Below are positions 38,349 to 47,219 of a stretch of DNA of 64,000 bases, piece by piece. Position numbers and translations under genes: made by a program. Origin of the DNA: Mesorhizobium sp. PAMC28654 (GTDB lineage: Bacteria; Pseudomonadota; Alphaproteobacteria; Rhizobiales; Rhizobiaceae). Under the pieces are notes generated by a model. The model saw only the letters and a program-made list of their open reading frames with translations, was not told where the DNA came from and searched no databases. Within the stretch, counting starts at the first letter, position 1, and the number at the start of each line of letters is the position of its first letter. Location: contig NZ_CP085135.1 of NCBI RefSeq assembly GCF_020616515.1, forward strand, positions 5,627,001 through 5,691,000, written 5' to 3'.

Positions 38349-39566
38349 TCAAGCCCGCTCCGCCAGCAATTCCTCGCCGCGCTTCTCGCGGATGAGGTTG
38401 ACGAAGCGGCGGAACAGGTAGTGTGAATCCTGCGGACCGGGGGAGGCCTCGGGGTGATGCTGGACCGAGAACACCGGGCGGCCGGTCAGCGTGATGCCGC
38501 AGTTCGAGCCGTCGAACAGCGAGACGTGGGTTTCCTCGACGCCGGCGGGCAGCGAGTCGGCATCAACCGCAAAGCCGTGGTTCATCGAGACGATCTCGAC
38601 CTTGCCGGTGGTGTGGTCCTTGACCGGATGATTGGCACCGTGATGGCCCTGGTGCATCTTGGCGGTCCTGCCGCCCAGTGCCAGCGCCAGCATCTGGTGG
38701 CCAAGGCAGATGCCGAACACCGGAATGTCTGATTTCAACAGGTCCTTGATGACCGGCACGGCATATTCGCCGGTGGCTTCCGGGTCGCCGGGGCCGTTGG
38801 AGAGGAAGATGCCATCGGGTTGCATGGCCAGGATCTCCTCGGCGCCGGTCTTGGCCGGCACCACGGTGACCTTGGCGCCGAGACCGGCAAGCAGGCGCAA
38901 TATGTTGCGCTTGACGCCATAGTCGATGGCGACGACATGCAGGGTCGGGTCGTCCTGTTCGCCAAAACCCTCGTTCCAGACCCAGGGCGTTTCGCGCCAG
39001 ACCGAGGACTGGCCGGAGGTGACTTCCTTGGCGAGGTCGAGGCCGATCAGGCCGGACCATGCGGCGGCGCGCTGCTTCAGGTCGTCGAGGTCGAACACGC
39101 CGTCCGGCGCGTGCGCGATGACGGCGTTGGGCATGCCTTTCTCGCGGATCAGAGCGGTCAGCGCGCGGGTGTCGATGCCCGACAGCGCGACGATGCCGCG
39201 CTTCTTCAGCCACTGGTCGAGCCCTCCCGCGGCGCGGTAGTTGGACGGGTTGGTGACGTCGGCCTTGATCACGGCGCCGACAGCGCCGGCGCGGGCAGCT
39301 GGGTTGAGGTCCTCGATGTCCTCGTCATTGGTGCCGATGTTGCCGATGTGCGGAAAGGTGAAGGTGACGATCTGGCCTGCATAGGACGGGTCGGTGAGGA
39401 TTTCCTGGTAGCCGGTCAGCGCGGTGTTGAAGCAGACTTCGGCAACGGCGGAGCCGGTGGCGCCGAGGCCGCGCCCCTCGATGATCGTGCCGTCGGCCAG
39501 CACCAGAAGGGCGGTCGGCTTTTCAGTGGCCCAGGCGGGGGTCGACGCGGCGGTCATCTCGGTCAT
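38349..39566 (-). CDS. carA: Carbamoyl-phosphate synthase small subunit
   Basis: The protein is 405 aa. It hydrolyses glutamine and passes ammonia to CarB. The N-terminal CPSase domain is followed by a class I glutamine amidotransferase domain with Cys287 in FGICLGHQ and the His/Glu of QHHPEASPGPQD. ATG 39566 follows AGGAGCGCCGCC. A longer frame starting at 39677 adds 37 Arg-rich residues through a potential leader structure. carB is the partner, at 8254-11757. Confidence 0.95.
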   Translation of the reverse strand: MTEMTAASTPAWATEKPTALLVLADGTIIEGRGLGATGSAVAEVCFNTALTGYQEILTDPSYAGQIVTFTFPHIGNIGTNDEDIEDLNPAARAGAVGAVIKADVTNPSNYRAAGGLDQWLKKRGIVALSGIDTRALTALIREKGMPNAVIAHAPDGVFDLDDLKQRAAAWSGLIGLDLAKEVTSGQSSVWRETPWVWNEGFGEQDDPTLHVVAIDYGVKRNILRLLAGLGAKVTVVPAKTGAEEILAMQPDGIFLSNGPGDPEATGEYAVPVIKDLLKSDIPVFGICLGHQMLALALGGRTAKMHQGHHGANHPVKDHTTGKVEIVSMNHGFAVDADSLPAGVEETHVSLFDGSNCGITLTGRPVFSVQHHPEASPGPQDSHYLFRRFVNLIREKRGEELLAERA

Positions 39567-39582
39567 GGCGGCGCTCCTAAAA

Positions 39583-39663
39583 GGCTGCGCGCTTCGACTG
39601 GCCCGGTGGACCATCTGCGCAGCAAGCCGCGCCAAGCAGCGATTTCGCAGCTTCCGCGCAGCC
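39583..39663 (-). promoter_or_regulatory. Possible carA leader stem
   Basis: GGCTGCGCG (39663-39655, minus strand) can pair with CGCGCAGCC (39591-39583), which is followed directly by TTTT and then the AGGAG ribosome site of carA. The internal CTGCGCAG offers an alternative pairing. This fits a leader control element, but the loop is long (63 nt) and the proposal is inference. Confidence 0.35.
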
Positions 39664-39843
39664 AAAACTCGGTTCATGCAAGGCTGAGTACATAGGGGAA
39701 GGCACCGGGCCGGTCAATGAAAAGGCCGGACGCGGTGTTGATTTATTTCGTCGAACAATATCAGGGGTTTGCCGGATGGTATCAGGGTTTGCCTTGCGCT
39801 TTCAGTGGGACTATTGTCCGCGCCGATCGAAGGAGAAAGCATC

Positions 39844-40293
39844 ATGCGCGCGAAAATCGCCGAATCCCTGAAGACCGCGATGAAGGCGCAGGACAAGCAC
39901 CGGCTGCCGACGCTGCGGCTGATCCAGGCCGCCATCCACGACCGCGACATCGCCAATCGCGGTTCGGCCAAGGAGCCGGCCAGCAATGACGAGATCCTGC
40001 AGATCATGGCCAAGATGGTGAAGCAGCGCGAGGAGTCGGCCAAGGCATTCGACGACGGCAAGCGGCCGGAACTCGCGGCCAAGGAGCGCGAGGAGATGGC
40101 CATCATCCGCGGTTTCCTGCCGACGCAGCTGGACGATGCCGCGGTGACGGCAGCGGCACGCGAGGCCATCGCCGAGACCAGTGCCACCAGCCAGAAGGAC
40201 ATGGGCAAGGTGATCGCCGTGCTGAAGGCGAAATATGCCGGCCAAATGGACTTCGCCAAGGCAAGCGGCATCGTCAAGGGCCTGCTGCAGTAA
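39844..40293 (+). CDS. GatB/YqeY domain protein
   Basis: The protein is 149 aa. YqeY proteins resemble the tail domain of GatB, the tRNA-dependent amidotransferase subunit. Seen are KAQDKHRLPTLRLIQAAIHD near the start, EREEMAIIRGFLPTQL in the middle and a C-terminal QKDMGKVIAVLKAKYAGQMD plus AKASGIVKGLL. The precise role is not established. AAGGAG precedes the ATG. Confidence 0.9.
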   Translation: MRAKIAESLKTAMKAQDKHRLPTLRLIQAAIHDRDIANRGSAKEPASNDEILQIMAKMVKQREESAKAFDDGKRPELAAKEREEMAIIRGFLPTQLDDAAVTAAAREAIAETSATSQKDMGKVIAVLKAKYAGQMDFAKASGIVKGLLQ

Positions 40294-40337
40294 GGCATTT
40301 GTCCCGTCATCAGAGCAGCGATGCTTGGGAGGCGAGG

Positions 40338-41123
40338 GTGGAAACCAAGCCAAAGGTGAATCCGGTTCTTGCCAGTCGCGTCGGGCACTACGCTGAAGCG
40401 GCGCCGACGCCCGCGCTTCGCGAGCACTTTCTGTGCGTGTGGAAGCACGTCATTCCGGATGATCATGCCGGAAGCATCACCGTTGTCCCCGACGGCTGCG
40501 TCGATCTTCTCTGGAGTGACAGGCTTGTCGTGGTCGGCCCGGACATCACGGCCGCCAATCCCGACTTGGCGTCGGGCGCGACCGTGCTTGGCATGCGCTT
40601 CCGGCCAGGTGCCGCCGCGCCCTGGCTGGGCTTGCCGATGACGGAGATTGTTGGCAGCCAGATCGACATGCTGGATATCTGGGGCGAGAAGGCCCGCGAC
40701 TTCACCGGGAGACTGCAGGACGCCAGGGGCATGCGCGAACAAGCCGGATTGTTGCAGCAATTGCTTGGCCGGATGGCCGTGTCGGTCGAGGCTCCCTGCC
40801 GTGACGGGGCATTGATGTTCGAGCTGCTGCAAAACGATGCCGGCAGTGAGGGCGAGGTTGTATCGCGCCTGACACGCCGGCTCAATGTCAGCGAACGGAC
40901 GCTGCGGCGCAGGAGCCATCACCTGTTCGGCTATGGCCCTAAAACCCTTGACCGCATCCTGCGCTTTCAGAGGTTCCAGGCCTTGGCGCGGCAAGGAGGA
41001 CAGGCCGGATTGGCTGACATGGCCTATGCGACGGGATATGCCGACCAGGCGCATCTCAGCCGCGAAATCCAGTCGCTCAGCGGCATGACCGCACGCGCGT
41101 TCGTCCGCCAGCTTGCGGCGTGA
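40338..41123 (+). CDS. AraC family regulator with DUF6597-like N-terminal domain
   Basis: The protein is 261 aa. The N-terminal half has HFLCVWKHVIPDDHAGSITV and VPDGCVDLLW, common in AraC regulators of this subgroup. The C-terminal HTH_18 domain reads LTRRLNVSERTLRRRSHHLF, GYGPKTLDRILRFQRF, ADMAYATGYADQAHLSREI. GTG 40338 was chosen because GGGAGG lies just upstream. It is followed by a VOC protein and a DoxX-like membrane protein that it may control. Confidence 0.85.
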   Translation: METKPKVNPVLASRVGHYAEAAPTPALREHFLCVWKHVIPDDHAGSITVVPDGCVDLLWSDRLVVVGPDITAANPDLASGATVLGMRFRPGAAAPWLGLPMTEIVGSQIDMLDIWGEKARDFTGRLQDARGMREQAGLLQQLLGRMAVSVEAPCRDGALMFELLQNDAGSEGEVVSRLTRRLNVSERTLRRRSHHLFGYGPKTLDRILRFQRFQALARQGGQAGLADMAYATGYADQAHLSREIQSLSGMTARAFVRQLAA

Positions 41124-41201
41124 TTGGCCGTTTTCTTCAAGACCACGGGTGCCTCTCGCGGCATGTTCCGTCAATCAATCCAACCATGGAAAGGATGCGT
41201 C

Positions 41202-41555
41202 ATGGGCGCGACAGGCAATGACCGGCGGATCGACAACATCGAATTCAACGTCAGCGATATCGCGCGTTCGCGCGACTTCTACGGCAAGGCATTCGGCTGG
41301 AGTTTCACCGAATACGGGCCAACCTATTGCGAGTTCACGGACGGACGCCTGACGGGCGGACTGACCACGGGCGGACCGATCAAGCCTGGCGGACCGCTGG
41401 TCATTCTCTATGCCGACGATCTCGCGGCAACGCAGAAGCGGATCGAGCAGGCCGGCGCGAGGATCGTCAAACCGGTGTTCGAATTCCCCGGCGGCCGCCG
41501 CTTTCATTTCGAGGATCCGGACGGATACGAACTCGCCGTGTGGTCGGCGAACTGA
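41202..41555 (+). CDS. VOC (glyoxalase/bleomycin-resistance fold) protein
   Basis: The protein is 117 aa with one VOC module pair: IEFNVSDIARSRDFYGKAFG, a middle GGLTTGG loop and a C-terminal FHFEDPDGYELAVWS with the metal Glu. Such proteins bind metals and small substrates. The exact reaction is unknown. GGAAAGGA precedes the ATG. The next gene starts 7 bp after its stop. Confidence 0.87.
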   Translation: MGATGNDRRIDNIEFNVSDIARSRDFYGKAFGWSFTEYGPTYCEFTDGRLTGGLTTGGPIKPGGPLVILYADDLAATQKRIEQAGARIVKPVFEFPGGRRFHFEDPDGYELAVWSAN

Positions 41556-41562
41556 GAACGCC

Positions 41563-41931
41563 TTGGTCGCCCTAGTTCACACGCTTGGCTTTGTGCTGCT
41601 CGGTGGCGTTTTCGTCTGGGCCGGGGCCGAGCATTTCCTGAAATTCACGACGATTGTCGCGCAACTGGCCGAGCGGCAATTCCCCGCGCCGAGCCTCCTG
41701 CTTGCCGCAGGGTCGACCGTGGAGACCGTCGCCGGCCTCTGCCTTGCAACCGGTGTCGCCCGGCCATACGCGGCGCCGGCGCTCATCGCTTTCACGGTTG
41801 CCGCCAGCCTGATGGCTCTCAACTTCTGGCGCTATTCCGGCCCGGAAAGACAGGGACTTCGTTCCGCCTTCACCATCAACATTGCCGTTCTCGGCGGGCT
41901 GATCCTCGCGGCGACAGCCGATCCGCATTGA
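41563..41931 (+). CDS. DoxX-like integral membrane protein
   Basis: The protein is about 122 aa with four hydrophobic helices. The first contains LLGGVFVWAGAEHFLKF, typical of DoxX proteins, and is followed by the LLAAGSTVETVAGLCLATG helix. TTG 41563 was taken as start because it begins the first TM helix close to the stop of the VOC gene. Other starts are possible. Function is unknown. Confidence 0.75.
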   Translation: MVALVHTLGFVLLGGVFVWAGAEHFLKFTTIVAQLAERQFPAPSLLLAAGSTVETVAGLCLATGVARPYAAPALIAFTVAASLMALNFWRYSGPERQGLRSAFTINIAVLGGLILAATADPH

Positions 41932-41996
41932 ACGTCCTTCCATAATGGAAGTCCGTTGCCGGTGGAAACGCGTGCCGTCGCGCAGCGTCCAATTCA

Positions 41997-42017
41997 CTAC
42001 CTTGTATAAACAGGTAG
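41997..42017. promoter_or_regulatory. CTACCT-N9-AGGTAG palindrome before padR
   Basis: A perfect 6+6 inverted repeat overlaps the promoter region 36 bp before the PadR-type gene. TGTATA inside the spacer and TATACA 16 bp later add a second symmetrical pair. It is a candidate PadR operator. Confidence 0.55.
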
Positions 42018-42052
42018 CGTGTTATATACAGGCCTTGAATTCGAGACCTGCC

Positions 42053-42379
42053 ATGACCGAGTCCATCCTTGTTCAGTTGCGAAAAGGCGCGCTTGATCTG
42101 TGCGTCCTGGCCGTGCTGTCGCGGGGCGAGAGTTATGGCTACGAAATCGCCAGCACGCTGGTTGCCGCGGTGAGCATGGGGGAGGGCACGATCTATCCCC
42201 TGATGCGCCGGATGCAGAATGACGGCCTTGTCGCCACCCGCATCGTCGAGTCCAGCAGCGGGCCGCCGCGCAAATATTACCGGCTCACGCCGCTCGGCCA
42301 GAAGGCCTTCGAAGCTCATCGCCGCGACTGGCGCTCCTTCGCGGGCGCCGTCGATAAACTTCTTGAGGATCTGCCATGA
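42053..42379 (+). CDS. PadR family transcriptional regulator
   Basis: The protein is 108 aa. The PadR winged helix has LRKGALDLCVLAVLSRGESY, GYEIASTL, EGTIYPLMRRMQNDGLVATR and SGPPRKYYRLTPLG. PadR proteins repress adjacent genes and release on a ligand or membrane signal. The stop overlaps the next ATG (ATGA), so it is coupled to the DUF1700 gene. Confidence 0.9.
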   Translation: MTESILVQLRKGALDLCVLAVLSRGESYGYEIASTLVAAVSMGEGTIYPLMRRMQNDGLVATRIVESSSGPPRKYYRLTPLGQKAFEAHRRDWRSFAGAVDKLLEDLP

Positions 42380-42942
42380 CAAGGGATGCCTTCCTGCGCA
42401 CGTTGAGAGCGGGACTTGCCGACCTGCCGCAGCAGGAGATCGAGGATATTGTTGGCGACTATGCCGCCCATTTCGCCGATGCCTCGGGCCGCACCGAAGC
42501 GGAAGTCGCGGCGGCCTTGGGCGACCCGACCAGGATCGGCCGCGAGTTGCGGGCCGAGGCTGGTCTGCGCCGTTTTGAAGCCCATTGGAGCGTGTCGAAC
42601 ATGTTGGCGGCGACGTTCGCCCTGGCCGGCCTTGTCTTCGTCGACATCGTCTTCCTGCTGCCGCTGGTCATCACCGCAGTCGTCCTGGCGCTCGGCCTTG
42701 GCATCACGCTCGTCGCCATCGGCGCGCTTGGCATCAAGATCATCCTCACCACATTGCTGTTCGATCCTGGCGGCACGTTCACGCTTACGCTGGGCCGCCT
42801 CCTCATAGGCGCCGGACTGGTGAGCGGCTTCATTGGCGGCGGCGCCTTGCTGTTGCTGGGCTCGGGCGCGGGCATACGCGTTGTCGGGCGCTATGCCCGG
42901 CTGCATTCCCGTATCACCCAGCCGGACCGCAATTCCGTTTGA
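42376..42942 (+). CDS. DUF1700 (HAAS) membrane protein
   Basis: The protein is 188 aa. The N-terminal HAAS region MTRDAFLRTLRAGLADLPQQ and EDIVGDYAAHFADA, then EAEVAAALGDPTRIGRELRA, is a helical adaptor known to pair with PadR regulators. Three or four TM helices follow. The pairing suggests that the membrane protein talks to PadR, as seen in other bacteria. Confidence 0.87.
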   Translation: MTRDAFLRTLRAGLADLPQQEIEDIVGDYAAHFADASGRTEAEVAAALGDPTRIGRELRAEAGLRRFEAHWSVSNMLAATFALAGLVFVDIVFLLPLVITAVVLALGLGITLVAIGALGIKIILTTLLFDPGGTFTLTLGRLLIGAGLVSGFIGGGALLLLGSGAGIRVVGRYARLHSRITQPDRNSV

Positions 42943-42990
42943 GCGTTGTCATGCTCGTGCAATTTGTCATCACGTTGAAGGAAACGGACA

Positions 42991-43698
42991 ATGACTGGAA
43001 AACTGGCATTCGCCGCCATGGCGGGACTAACCGGCGCCGCCCTCTTTCTGGCTTTGGGCATTGGGCTTGCCGGGCCGGATTGGGTTAATGCCGGGGGTTC
43101 GTGGATAGGCGGGCAATCCACCTGCGGAGCGGTCACATCCACCAGAAAAGAGGTCACGCTGTCGTTCAGTGCCAACGACAGCTTCACGATAGCCTTGCCG
43201 GCTTCAGTCCGGTATCAGCCGGGAGACAAGGCTGAGGCTGTCATCAGCGGCGATTCAACCTTGATCGACCATGTGCGGATTGAAGGCAGCAGGCTCGGCC
43301 TGGATTGCGAGCCCGGCTGGTTTCCGTCCCGGTTCGATGTCAGCCTGTCGGGGCCGGCGATTTCAGACTGGAAATTGCTTGGCAGCGGGGACCTTACCCT
43401 GTCGGGGATCAACCAGCCCGAATTGCGGCTGAGCATCCGGGGAAGCGGCAGCGTGGCCGCCACCGGAACCGCTGGGACGGTCGGCCTGGAAATCTCGGGT
43501 TCGGGCTCGGCGCGGCTCAAGAACCTGATCGCCCAGTCCGCCCAGGTCGATATCCGTGGCAGCGGCGACGCGGAGATTACCGCACAGGCGGACGCCGATG
43601 TCTCGATATCCGGCAGCGGCGACGTCGACGTCTACGGGCACCCGACCATGCGGCGTTCGCAGGTCAGAGGCAGCGGCAGCATCACACAGCGACCGTAG
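42991..43698 (+). CDS. GIN domain (DUF2807) exported protein
   Basis: The protein is 235 aa. An N-terminal TM or signal segment is followed by a right-handed beta-helix made of repeats ending GSGS/GSGD, for example LLGSGDLTLSGI, IRGSGSVAATG, ISGSGSARL, IRGSGDAEI, ISGSGDVDV. This is typical of DUF2807 proteins. It completes a PadR-HAAS-GIN operon likely to sense or shape the cell envelope. Confidence 0.85.
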   Translation: MTGKLAFAAMAGLTGAALFLALGIGLAGPDWVNAGGSWIGGQSTCGAVTSTRKEVTLSFSANDSFTIALPASVRYQPGDKAEAVISGDSTLIDHVRIEGSRLGLDCEPGWFPSRFDVSLSGPAISDWKLLGSGDLTLSGINQPELRLSIRGSGSVAATGTAGTVGLEISGSGSARLKNLIAQSAQVDIRGSGDAEITAQADADVSISGSGDVDVYGHPTMRRSQVRGSGSITQRP

Positions 43699-43928
43699 GC
43701 TCGAACCTGGAGCCGGCGCGGTTCTTCCGCTCCGATTTGGTTGCCGGCAATTGCCGGAATCTTGCGGGAAGGCCGATCCTCAGGACCCTGCCTTGCCGTG
43801 GGACTGGTCACCAACACCTGCAGGACCTGGTCGCCGACCCCCGTCGACCCATCCGCAACGGCCGGTTGAAATGTCTGTTTGCCTGGGCGCGTCAGGCGCC
43901 CAGGCTCTCCATCGAGGGTGATGCCGGT

Positions 43929-44624
43929 TTAGTTCTTGCCGGCGGCGGCCTGCTTGATGAGGCTGGCGACGGCCGCGGGATCGGAGACGTAGACAGCGTG
44001 GCTGCCTGGTACTTCGACCGTCGTCGCTCCGGCCCGGTTGGCCATCTGGCGTTGCGCCGGCGGCGGGATCATCTTGTCGTCGGTGGCGACGAGATACCAG
44101 CTCGGCTTCACCCTCCAGGCCGGCTTGGTAACCTTGCCTTCGAGCGCGGCCACGCCCCACGGCACCTGCGAGTCCGCCATGAAGGCGGCGAGCGAGGGAC
44201 GGACGTCGGCGGCGAACGAGGCGGCGAACTTGGCCTTGTCGAGCATCAGGAAGCCGTCGACGGGCGGCAGGATCGGTGGCACCGCCGCGCCGGGAGGCGG
44301 GTTGGCGATCAGGGTCGAGACGGACTCGCCGGCATCCGCCGCGAAGGCCGCGATATAGACGACACCCGCCACCTTCGGATCGGTACCGGCTTCGGACACC
44401 ACGACGCCGCCATAGGAGTGGCCGACCAGGATGACCTTGCCGGGAGCGTTGGCTATGGCGCGCTTGGTGACGGCGACATCATCGGGGAGCGAGGTCGTCG
44501 GGTTCTGGACGATGGTGACGTCATAGCCGTCCTTCTTGAGGATCTGGTAGACACCGTCCCAGCCGGAGCCATCGACGAAGCCGCCGTGGACGAGGACAAC
44601 GGAATTTGCTGCAGTGTTCGACAT
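43929..44624 (-). CDS. Alpha/beta hydrolase
   Basis: The protein is 231 aa. It has VVLVHGGFVDGSGWDGVYQI (oxyanion region), the nucleophile elbow GHSYGG, and a late GSHAVYVSDP segment with the catalytic His. It resembles the rhizobial salicylate-esterase-like or HNL-like hydrolases. The substrate is unknown. AAAAGGAG lies before the ATG. The gap of 230 bp to the GIN gene holds no gene. Confidence 0.87.
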   Translation of the reverse strand: MSNTAANSVVLVHGGFVDGSGWDGVYQILKKDGYDVTIVQNPTTSLPDDVAVTKRAIANAPGKVILVGHSYGGVVVSEAGTDPKVAGVVYIAAFAADAGESVSTLIANPPPGAAVPPILPPVDGFLMLDKAKFAASFAADVRPSLAAFMADSQVPWGVAALEGKVTKPAWRVKPSWYLVATDDKMIPPPAQRQMANRAGATTVEVPGSHAVYVSDPAAVASLIKQAAAGKN

Positions 44625-44811
44625 TTGAGTTCTCCTTTTCAAAGCGTTGTTTGCGTTTGGTTGCAGGAGGACTATGCGGCAGAGCTGGAGGGAGCGCTTT
44701 GAGGCGACTTTCAGGAGCCCTTGATTTTACATTCAGGCCGCTTTGATTTTGTGTCCACGACGCGGCTACAGTGTCGGGAGCAGCTATTCGTCGCGGTCTG
44801 GAGCCAGAAAA

Positions 44812-46371
44812 TTGCCGTATCTCTTCGAGGACTTCGCCCTGGATGGCGATCGGCGCGAGCTGCGTCGCGGCAACGACCTGATCCCTGTCGAGCCGCAGGT
44901 GTTCGACCTCTTGCAATATCTGATCCGCAATCGCGAGCGGGTGGTCAGCAGGGACGATCTGGTCGATGCGGTCTGGAAAGGGCGCATCGTCTCGGACGCG
45001 ACGCTGGCCAGCCGCATCAACGCTGCCCGCAATGCGCTCCGCGACAGCGGCGAGCAGCAGCGCCTGATCCGCACCATCCTGCGCCGGGGCCTTCGCTTCG
45101 TCGGCACCGTTCGCGAGGAGGCTGAGACGACAGTGGCAGAGGCGGCGGCTCCCATGGAGCGATCGAGGCCTGATGCGGGCGTTCCCGCCCGTCCCTCCAT
45201 TGCCGTGTTGCCCTTCGTGAACATGAGCGGCGATCCGGATCAGGACTATTTTGCCGACGGCATGGTCGAGGACATCATCACCGGCCTGTCACGCATAAGG
45301 TGGCTGTTCGTCATCGCGCGAAATTCCTCCTTCGCCTACAAGGGCCGCGCAGTGGATGTGAAGCAGGTCGGTCACGAGCTCGGCGTGCGCTATGTGTTGG
45401 AAGGCAGCGTGCGCAAGGTGGGAAGCCGCGTGCGCATCACCGGCCAGCTCATCGACACGGAGGATGGCGGCCATCTCTGGGCCGAGCGCTACGACCGCGA
45501 ACTGACCGATGTGTTCGCGCTGCAGGACGAGATCACCATCAGCGTGGTCGCGGCAATTGAGCCCAATCTGCGCTGGGCCGAGATCGAGCGCGTCCGCCGC
45601 AAGCGGCCGGACAGTCTCGACGCCTACGATCTGCTGCTGCGCGCGCTGCCCGATGTTTACACCTTCATGCCGCAGGGGGCCGGCAAGGCGCTACCGCCGC
45701 TTGACCAGGCCTTGGCCATTGAGCCGAACTATGCGCTTGCCCATGGCTTCGCCGCCTGGGCGCATCAGTCGCTTTTTGTGCGCGGCGGCATGCAGCCGGA
45801 GAACCGCGAAAAATCGATCCGCCACGCCCATGCGGCGATCGAGCACGGCTCGGGCGACGCGATGGCGCTGGCTCTGGCCGGGTTCACCATTGGCATCGTG
45901 GAGCATGACCGCGGGCTGGCCGACGAGGCGTTTGCACAGGCTTTGGCGCTCAGCGCGTCCTGCGCCTTCGTCTACGCCTTCGGCTGCGTGTCGGTGGCCT
46001 ATGGAGGCGACGCGGCGCGGGCGATCGACTGGGGCGAGCAGGCGCTACGGCTTAACCCCCTCGATGCCATGAGTTGCGTGCCGCAGGGCATCATCGGCTT
46101 CGGCAACTTTCTGTCCGGCCGACACGAGCAGGCCGTCATAGCCGGCCGGCGGGCGGTGGAGATGAACCCGGGCTTCAGCATGCTGCACGGATGGCTGGCC
46201 GCACCGCTGGTCAGGCTAGGTCGGTTCGACGAGGCAAGGGCGGCGGCGACACGGCTGATGTCGCTCGACCCGCACTTCACCATCGGCCGCTGGTCTGCCG
46301 CCGTAGGACTTGCGCCTGATATCGTCGACGACGTCACCGCCGCCCTGCGGACGGCAGGCCTGCCCGCATAG
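44812..46371 (+). CDS. OmpR-type winged-helix regulator with TolB-like and TPR domains
   Basis: The protein is about 519 aa. Residues ~1-95 form a DNA-binding winged helix (LFEDFALDGDRRELRRGNDL, VFDLLQYLIRNRERVVSRDD, RINAARNALRD). Residues ~130-260 are the TolB-like segment SIAVLPFVNMSGDPDQDYFA and YVLEGSVRKVG. The rest is TPR-like helices. Such CadC-style regulators are common in rhizobia. The TTG start at 44812 has GGAG nine bases upstream. No TM helix is present, so it is cytosolic. It is divergent from the alpha/beta hydrolase gene. Confidence 0.85.
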   Translation: MPYLFEDFALDGDRRELRRGNDLIPVEPQVFDLLQYLIRNRERVVSRDDLVDAVWKGRIVSDATLASRINAARNALRDSGEQQRLIRTILRRGLRFVGTVREEAETTVAEAAAPMERSRPDAGVPARPSIAVLPFVNMSGDPDQDYFADGMVEDIITGLSRIRWLFVIARNSSFAYKGRAVDVKQVGHELGVRYVLEGSVRKVGSRVRITGQLIDTEDGGHLWAERYDRELTDVFALQDEITISVVAAIEPNLRWAEIERVRRKRPDSLDAYDLLLRALPDVYTFMPQGAGKALPPLDQALAIEPNYALAHGFAAWAHQSLFVRGGMQPENREKSIRHAHAAIEHGSGDAMALALAGFTIGIVEHDRGLADEAFAQALALSASCAFVYAFGCVSVAYGGDAARAIDWGEQALRLNPLDAMSCVPQGIIGFGNFLSGRHEQAVIAGRRAVEMNPGFSMLHGWLAAPLVRLGRFDEARAAATRLMSLDPHFTIGRWSAAVGLAPDIVDDVTAALRTAGLPA

Positions 46372-46422
46372 GCGGCGAGAGGATAGGGGCGCCGCAACAG
46401 TCGCCAGAAACTCTGACGACCG

Positions 46423-47154
46423 CTAGATCAGGCGCTGGCCGCCGTCGATGTGGACTGTTTCGCCGGTCATGAATTCGCTTTGCATGAGATAGAGATAGGC
46501 TGGCGCAATGTCGGCTGGTGTCGCTATCCTCTTCACCGGCAAGCGGGCGGCCATGTCCGCGAAGAAACCGGATTTGGCGTCGCCGACAATGTCGTCCCAC
46601 ATCTGCGTGTCGACCCAGCCGGGGGACACGATGTTGACGCGCGTCGGCGCGAGTTCCAGCGCCAGCGCGCGGGCGAAATAGGTGAACGAGCCGGCGATCG
46701 CGGAGACGACCGAGCCTCCGGGTATCGGCGGCCGGTCCTTGTTGATGCCAGAGGTGAAGGTCATGGACCCGCCGGCCTTCAAGGTGCGCACTGCATGTTT
46801 GGCCAGTATGACGGCGCCGATCAGCTTGTTGTCGATGAAACCCCGCACGACATCCATGTCAGCACCCCCAATAGGGTAGTTCGGCGGTGGCGTTCCTGCC
46901 GTCGAGACGAGGTGGTCGAACGCGCCGATCTCGTCGAACATCCCGGCGATGTCCGCCTCTTTCGTCATGTCAGCGACAAGGCCTTTCACGCGATCGCCGC
47001 CAGCCAGCGTTCGTTCGGCTGCCTTCAGCTTCTCGGCCGAGCGGCCGACAATCACCACCTCCGCGCCGCTTTCGAGCGCGGCCCTCGCCACGCCGAGGCC
47101 GATGCCGGAACTGCCGCCGACGACAACAATCTTCTTTCCCTTGAGCGTAGCCAT
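46423..47154 (-). CDS. Short-chain dehydrogenase/reductase
   Basis: The protein is 243 aa. The Rossmann motif is VVVGGSSGIGLG. VGRSAEKL after beta2 suggests NADP(H). STAG stands in the place of NNAG. The active-site Tyr/Lys region is altered: the usual YxxxK reads FTYFARAL, lacking Lys, as in some SDR subgroups. The C-terminus has TGETVHIDGGQRL. CAGGAGGAA precedes the ATG. It is followed on the same strand by no other gene. Confidence 0.87.
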   Translation of the reverse strand: MATLKGKKIVVVGGSSGIGLGVARAALESGAEVVIVGRSAEKLKAAERTLAGGDRVKGLVADMTKEADIAGMFDEIGAFDHLVSTAGTPPPNYPIGGADMDVVRGFIDNKLIGAVILAKHAVRTLKAGGSMTFTSGINKDRPPIPGGSVVSAIAGSFTYFARALALELAPTRVNIVSPGWVDTQMWDDIVGDAKSGFFADMAARLPVKRIATPADIAPAYLYLMQSEFMTGETVHIDGGQRLI

Positions 47155-47219
47155 GGGTTCCTCCTGTTTAAGGGAATGCAGTGTTGATTTGCGTAGCCGC
47201 CCATCAGTGCGGCCACTCG

